From contig PXUB01000013.1 in NCBI GenBank assembly GCA_003009755.1, positions 1 through 17,984 of the forward strand: a DNA stretch of 17,984 bases, read 5' to 3'. Shown piece by piece: positions 15,051-17,984 of this stretch. Source of the stretch: Thermoplasmatales archaeon SW_10_69_26. GTDB taxonomy: Archaea > Thermoplasmatota > SW-10-69-26. Under the pieces are notes generated by a model. That model worked only from the letters and a program-made list of their open reading frames with translations, searched no databases and was not told the origin of the DNA. Position 1 is the stretch's first letter. Each line of letters begins with the position of its first letter. Position numbers and translations under genes: made by a program.

Positions 15051-16085
15051 CTAAGCGGTCAGCTCGGTCCCGCAGGCCGGGCAAAAGGTCCCGTCGGCGG
15101 GCGCTTGAGCCTCGCAGCCATCGCACGTCACCGTCGCCTGCGGGGTGTCGTCCGAGGAGAAGGCACAAGCCAGCGGGGTGGCCCTCGCGCTGGTCCACGC
15201 CGAGCAGGCGCCCAGCACGGCCAACCCGCCGACCACGGTCGCGATGCCGCCGGCGAGCACGAACGCGTACCCGACCGAGGCGCCGGCGCCCAGGCTAGAG
15301 AACAGCGTCCAGGGCGTCGTGCCCAGCCACCAGGCGGCGAACACGACCTCGCCCAAGCCCCACACGAGGCCGCCCAGCGCCACGCCCAACGCCACCCCGG
15401 CGCGGCCACGGGCATCCCCGCGCACGAACGGTAAGACGGTGGCGGCCAAGGTCGCGACGAGGTAGCCGCTGACGTGCACCGCCTCCCCGTACCGGAAGAC
15501 GATCTCGGCCCCGAACCGCGAGGCGTTCGTGATCGAGCCGGGGACGGTGGCCACGCCTCCGAGCAGCAACCCGCTGGCGACCAGGCCCAACACGCCGGCC
15601 GACAACGAGGGCCCGGTGCGGTCCGGGCGGTACAGGTTCAACGCCAGCAGGCCGAACAGGCCCGCGAGGACGAGGACCACGCCGCCGCCGATCGCTTGCC
15701 CCGAGCCGCCGCCGGTCATCATCTGGAAGATCCCGATGACGAGCCACAGCGTCGCGAACAGCGTTGCGGGCTTCGCCAGCGAGACCGGTTCGTCCTCGGA
15801 GAAGAGGTGCAAGGCCAGCGGCAGCAGGGAGGCGCCGAGCACGACGAGCGTCGACGCCGTCGCCAGGTGGAACAGGAACGAGAACACGCCGCGGGGGTCG
15901 TCGAGCCCGCCCAGCGCCGTTAGCCGCCAGATGCCGTTGCCCGTGCCCACGAGGATCAGGCCAAGTCCGACCGCGAACGCCGCAACCGCGCCCAACCGGC
16001 GGGCCAGATCCCGCGAGCGGTCCACCCAAGCCTGCTCGTCGCTCGACAGCTCCACGCTCGCGGGGTCCCCAGCCTCGACTGCCAT
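15051..16085 (-). CDS. multi-pass membrane protein with C-terminal zinc ribbon
   Basis: 344 aa, function unrecognised. The acidic N-terminal segment (about 30 residues) is followed by about eight hydrophobic helices (near 31-48, 66-90, 105-122, 130-150, 162-180, 206-225, 230-255 and 262-298). A cytoplasmic-type tail ends in a four-cysteine zinc ribbon, CDGCEAQAPADGTFCPACG. Small single-Cys-pair ribbons of this kind are common at the ends of archaeal membrane proteins. ATG at 16085 (or GTG at 16088) is 25-28 bases from a TATA box and lacks a ribosome-binding site, so a leaderless message is likely. It is divergent from the Csp-like gene (116 bases apart). There is no evidence for a transport substrate. 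Confidence 0.85.
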   Translation of the reverse strand: MAVEAGDPASVELSSDEQAWVDRSRDLARRLGAVAAFAVGLGLILVGTGNGIWRLTALGGLDDPRGVFSFLFHLATASTLVVLGASLLPLALHLFSEDEPVSLAKPATLFATLWLVIGIFQMMTGGGSGQAIGGGVVLVLAGLFGLLALNLYRPDRTGPSLSAGVLGLVASGLLLGGVATVPGSITNASRFGAEIVFRYGEAVHVSGYLVATLAATVLPFVRGDARGRAGVALGVALGGLVWGLGEVVFAAWWLGTTPWTLFSSLGAGASVGYAFVLAGGIATVVGGLAVLGACSAWTSARATPLACAFSSDDTPQATVTCDGCEAQAPADGTFCPACGTELTA

Positions 16086-16108
16086 CACGCCCCGAACATC
16101 GCCCGGTG

Positions 16109-16118
16109 AGGATAAAGG
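16109..16118 (-). promoter_or_regulatory. TATA box of the zinc-ribbon membrane protein gene
   Basis: The minus strand reads CCTTTATCCT, centred about 27 bases before the start codon, so transcription should begin at or next to the start codon (leaderless). Confidence 0.65.
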
Positions 16119-16201
16119 CCCGGGATGCCGGATCGCGCCCTCCGCGGCGAAGATGTTCCCTCGCCAGGCAACCTAACCACCGGAGGCGGGCTGACCCGTT
16201 C

Positions 16202-16549
16202 ATGGCCTTGACCGAGCTCCAGATGGGGTCCGAGATCGAAAGCTGCCTCGACAACTGCTTCGAAGCCTCGCAAGCGGCCGAGAAGTGCGCCAACCACTGC
16301 ATCGAGATGGGCGAAGCCGACCGGTCTCGCTGCATCGAGCTCTGCCAGGACGTCGCCGACCTCACCAGCCTCCACGCCCGCATGATGGCCCGCGACTCCG
16401 AGTACCACAACGAGATGGCCGCCGTGTGCGCAGACCTGTGCGAGACCTGCGCCGACGAGTGCGAGCAGTTCGACGGCCCGATCCCGCAGACGTGCGCCCA
16501 GGCCTGCCGCACGTGCGCCGCGTCCTGCCGGCAGATGGCGGGGGCTTGA
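16202..16549 (+). CDS. Cys-rich four-helix copper-storage-like protein (Csp/DUF326)
   Basis: 115 aa with 14 cysteines, almost all in CxxxC or CxxC spacing along helices (C15/19, 29/33, 44/48, 76/80/83/87, 98/102/105/109), plus H32, H58 and H69. This is the pattern of four-helix-bundle Csp proteins, which fill the bundle core with Cu(I). No signal peptide is present, so it should be cytosolic like Csp3. ATG at 16202 follows no close Shine-Dalgarno sequence (GGAGG is 16 bases away). It is divergent from the zinc-ribbon membrane gene. A hairpin follows its stop. No other copper genes are visible, so copper binding rests on the Cys pattern alone. Confidence 0.9.
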   Translation: MALTELQMGSEIESCLDNCFEASQAAEKCANHCIEMGEADRSRCIELCQDVADLTSLHARMMARDSEYHNEMAAVCADLCETCADECEQFDGPIPQTCAQACRTCAASCRQMAGA

Positions 16550-16552
16550 TCG

Positions 16553-16574
16553 GGGGCCGAGACCAGCTGGCCCC
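16553..16574 (+). terminator. hairpin after the Csp-like gene
   Basis: Perfect 6-bp stem ggggcc (16553-16558) with ggcccc (16569-16574) and a 10-nt loop, starting 4 bases past the stop codon. No T-run follows; possible terminator. Confidence 0.35.
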
Positions 16575-16598
16575 TGCGCGGAAACGTGAAATGTCTAA

Positions 16599-16989
16599 TC
16601 AGCGTAGACGTGCTTCGAGGACATGCAGCTGACCGATGGCGTCAGAACACGAGCCCGGAGGGAGAGCACCCCAGGCGCTCCATGACAGCGAAGCTGGTCG
16701 CATCGACGTAGGAGTAGGACTTGTCGTCGTGTTCGAGGAGGATCTCCTCCGCCCGCTCCTCGTCCTCTGGTGTCACCCGCTCGACCGGCATCGTGTTCTC
16801 CCGCAACCAGGTCCGGGCGTGGTGGGCGCCAAGGCGGACGTTGAGGAGACCGTAGGTTTCCGCGACGAGGAAGTTCGTCACGAAGAGACGGTCATCCCGG
16901 TCTCTCGTGGCTTCGAGGGTCTCCCGGGCATGCTGGTGGTGGTCGTCCGTCTTGTTCAGGACGGCTGCGATCGCCGAGGTGCTCGTCGT
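16599..16989 (-). pseudogene. decayed VapC-like PIN-domain toxin
   Basis: An intact stretch reads TSAIAAVLNKTDDHH, then DDRLFVTNFLVAETYGLLNVRLGAHH and YSYVDATSFAVMERLG, a clear PIN-domain RNase. The 5' end is damaged: the expected VDTSA is preceded by out-of-family residues (ATTSTSA), the first catalytic Asp is missing, and there is no start codon between an in-frame TAG and this block. The 3' end is frameshifted. GLVF is followed by TGA (16644-16642), but skipping one T gives FDAIGQLHVLEARLR with a stop at 16601-16599, about the length of a PIN tail. Two of the four acidic residues (E of AETYG, D of YVDATS) remain in frame. An internal start at 16881 would give only 79 aa. Confidence 0.8.
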
Positions 16990-17170
16990 GGCTGGACGAC
17001 AGATCCTCTGGACCCTCGGCGCTCCCCGCTAGCGCCAGCAGACCCTCACCAGACCACGTCTCGTCCGCTTCCGACTCCTGTCCGGCTTCGAGGAGCTGCT
17101 GGAGGTGTCGGGCGGCTTCAGATCGGAGCTCATCGACGAGCCGGTGGAGATCGTCGGAAGACGCGGTCAT
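16892..17170 (-). CDS. antitoxin-like protein, fused out of frame into the toxin remnant
   Basis: 92 aa. Residues 1 to about 67 resemble small antitoxins found upstream of vapC: an amphipathic helix (MTASSDDLHRLVDELRSEAARHLQQLL in pieces), WSGEGLLALAGSAEGPEDLS, then a HDEHL element. After about residue 67 the frame runs through the toxin region in the wrong phase (SRPEQDGRPPPACPGDP), so the native C-terminus is gone. ATG at 17170 has only weak GGG upstream. It overlaps the vapC remnant. Family assignment is by pattern and context; activity is doubtful without a toxin. Confidence 0.6.
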   Translation of the reverse strand: MTASSDDLHRLVDELRSEAARHLQQLLEAGQESEADETWSGEGLLALAGSAEGPEDLSSSHDEHLGDRSRPEQDGRPPPACPGDPRSHERPG

Positions 17171-17522
17171 GGCCCTTGTTCTCTGCTTTTTGGTTGTTCA
17201 GAACCACGAAATACCTTGCGGTCCTTCAGGTCGCTCCGGGTGTCCGTGCAGGACCCATAGATCCAGACGTGGGGACGGGGAAGCCTGAATCCGCGGAACC
17301 CGTGTGCAGGAGGGGCTGAGGATCGGGCCCGGGGACAGCCATTCGAGGCTCAACACGAACACGTCTGTGTAGGTGCCAGGCATGGCCGGTGGGAAAAGTG
17401 ACGTGGAACTGCGCCGGGTCCCGGCCTTGACCAAGACCGACCGAGCTAAGCGGGGCCCCGTCCGGGCGCTGGCGGTCCATCTCTGGGCGGAGGTTGGATG
17501 TGGGTGGCACGCTGTCGCGTAT

Positions 17523-17560
17523 CGAGACCGACCGTGGGCCGGTGGGTGAGGTCGGTCTCG
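17523..17560. repeat. inverted repeat R1
   Basis: Perfect 11-bp arms cgagaccgacc (17523-17533) and ggtcggtctcg (17550-17560), loop 16 nt. Confidence 0.8.
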
Positions 17561-17589
17561 TGATCCGGCCAGAGCGGTGCGTTGGCCTC

Positions 17590-17622
17590 TCCGGAGACCG
17601 TGCGAGTCCGTCGGTCTCCGGA
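17590..17622. repeat. inverted repeat R2
   Basis: Perfect 11-bp arms tccggagaccg (17590-17600) and cggtctccgga (17612-17622), loop 11 nt. The arms share gagaccg with R1 and R4. The 10-bp palindrome ttcgtacgaa follows at once. Confidence 0.8.
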
Positions 17623-17673
17623 TTCGTACGAACGCCATCAGACTCGGACGAGAGGCGTTGTCGAGGGACTCAC

Positions 17674-17714
17674 CGCATCCGGTCGCGGAGCGGGTGCTTC
17701 CAGCTGCGGATGCG
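17674..17714. repeat. inverted repeat R3
   Basis: Perfect 8-bp arms cgcatccg (17674-17681) and cggatgcg (17707-17714), loop 25 nt. Confidence 0.65.
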
Positions 17715-17807
17715 CTGGCGTGCCTTGCGAGTGTGGGCGCAACGGGTCGGTCGTGGAGTCTGAGGGAGTGTTGATGACGAAGACCGGGGCGAGCCGCTCG
17801 CCACGTG

Positions 17808-17857
17808 CCGAGACCGCGGCGCCCTCCGCCCTTCAGGGGTCGGGCTTGCGGTCTCGG
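17808..17857. repeat. inverted repeat R4
   Basis: Perfect 10-bp arms ccgagaccgc (17808-17817) and gcggtctcgg (17848-17857), loop 30 nt containing a possible short inner stem ccct/aggg. Confidence 0.75.
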
Positions 17858-17862
17858 ATTTC

Positions 17863-17914
17863 GGACGAAGACCGACGCTCGCTCGCGTGACCGGTCCGGC
17901 GTCGGTCTTCGTCC
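17863..17914. repeat. inverted repeat R5
   Basis: Perfect 15-bp arms ggacgaagaccgacg (17863-17877) and cgtcggtcttcgtcc (17900-17914), loop 22 nt. It begins 5 bases after R4 ends. Confidence 0.82.
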
Positions 17915-17916
17915 TC

Positions 17917-17982
17917 ATCCTGCCCTCCGCACGACTAGCTGTGACCCGGTGGGGGACTGTTGAGAAGTGCGGAGGGCAGGAT
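17917..17982. repeat. inverted repeat R6
   Basis: Perfect 16-bp arms atcctgccctccgcac (17917-17932) and gtgcggagggcaggat (17967-17982), loop 34 nt. It begins 2 bases after R5 ends and stops 2 bases before the window edge, so the cluster may continue. Confidence 0.82.
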
Positions 17983-17984
17983 TT

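Larger units (their letters stand above)
17171..17984. other. gene-poor region at the right end
   Basis: More than 800 bases in which open frames on both strands show no recognisable protein pattern or good start context. The left half (17171-17500) shows nothing definite. The right half holds at least six perfect inverted repeats (separate entries). No tRNA, transposase or CRISPR pattern is seen. Confidence 0.5.

Noticed and set aside
17198-17638. 146-aa minus-strand open frame in the right-end region
   Set aside because: No family pattern, Arg/Pro/Ser-rich shadow-like composition, and it crosses inverted repeats.
17523-17982. CRISPR array
   Set aside because: The arms differ between units and there are no regularly spaced identical repeats.

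Overview
The window looks like a GC-rich euryarchaeal chromosome. EF-2, S7 and S12 are of the archaeal type. Promoters carry archaeal TATA boxes, and several starts are leaderless or GTG. The EF-2 N-terminus (MGRKEENIKRARD, IRNIGTAAHIDHGKTT) reads to me as closest to Thermoplasmata-type sequences rather than haloarchaeal ones. Many proteins are strongly acidic, for example the S7 N-terminus, the MCP-like protein and the RHH protein, which would suit a salt-adapted cytoplasm. The lineage assignment is inference from memory, not from a search.

Layout, left to right. 1-95: the tail downstream of EF-2, with one small hairpin. 96-2300 (-): EF-2. 2640-7289 (-): a compact three-gene chemosensory operon, read in the order tandem CheW, CHASE3-type MCP-like transducer, CheA-REC hybrid kinase. 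It sits between rps7 and EF-2, which are neighbours in most archaea. 7340-8036: a non-coding stretch of degenerate tandem units and bulged hairpins. 8037-9132 (-): rps12-rps7. 9257-9371: an imperfect inverted repeat rich in cacgaagg. 9420-10037 (-): a conserved hypothetical (DUF1122-like). 10220-11389 (+): bifunctional fructose-1,6-bisphosphate aldolase/phosphatase. 11390-11735: hairpins. 11736-11981 (-): a small ribbon-helix-helix protein.

12155-14941 (-): an operon of H-NOX heme sensor, GAF-PAS histidine kinase and Rcp1-like response regulator, with overlapping reading frames. 15051-16085 (-): a multi-pass membrane protein with a C-terminal zinc ribbon, divergent from a Cys-rich Csp-type copper-storage protein (16202-16549, +). 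16599-17170 (-): a decayed VapBC-like toxin-antitoxin pair. 17171-17984: apparently gene-free, and its right half is packed with long perfect inverted repeats.

Two signalling modules dominate the accessory content. The che operon contains receptor, coupling protein, kinase and receiver, but no visible adaptation enzymes or free CheY. The H-NOX operon is a predicted gas (probably NO) two-component pathway. The least explained signal is the non-coding one. At least four hairpins in two intergenic regions share one geometry (outer stem, 6-bp inner stem, 10-12-nt loop, 2-nt A-A/A-G bulge on one side only) while their stems differ in sequence with compensating changes. Several longer perfect inverted repeats lie elsewhere. 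This may be an undescribed dispersed structured element.
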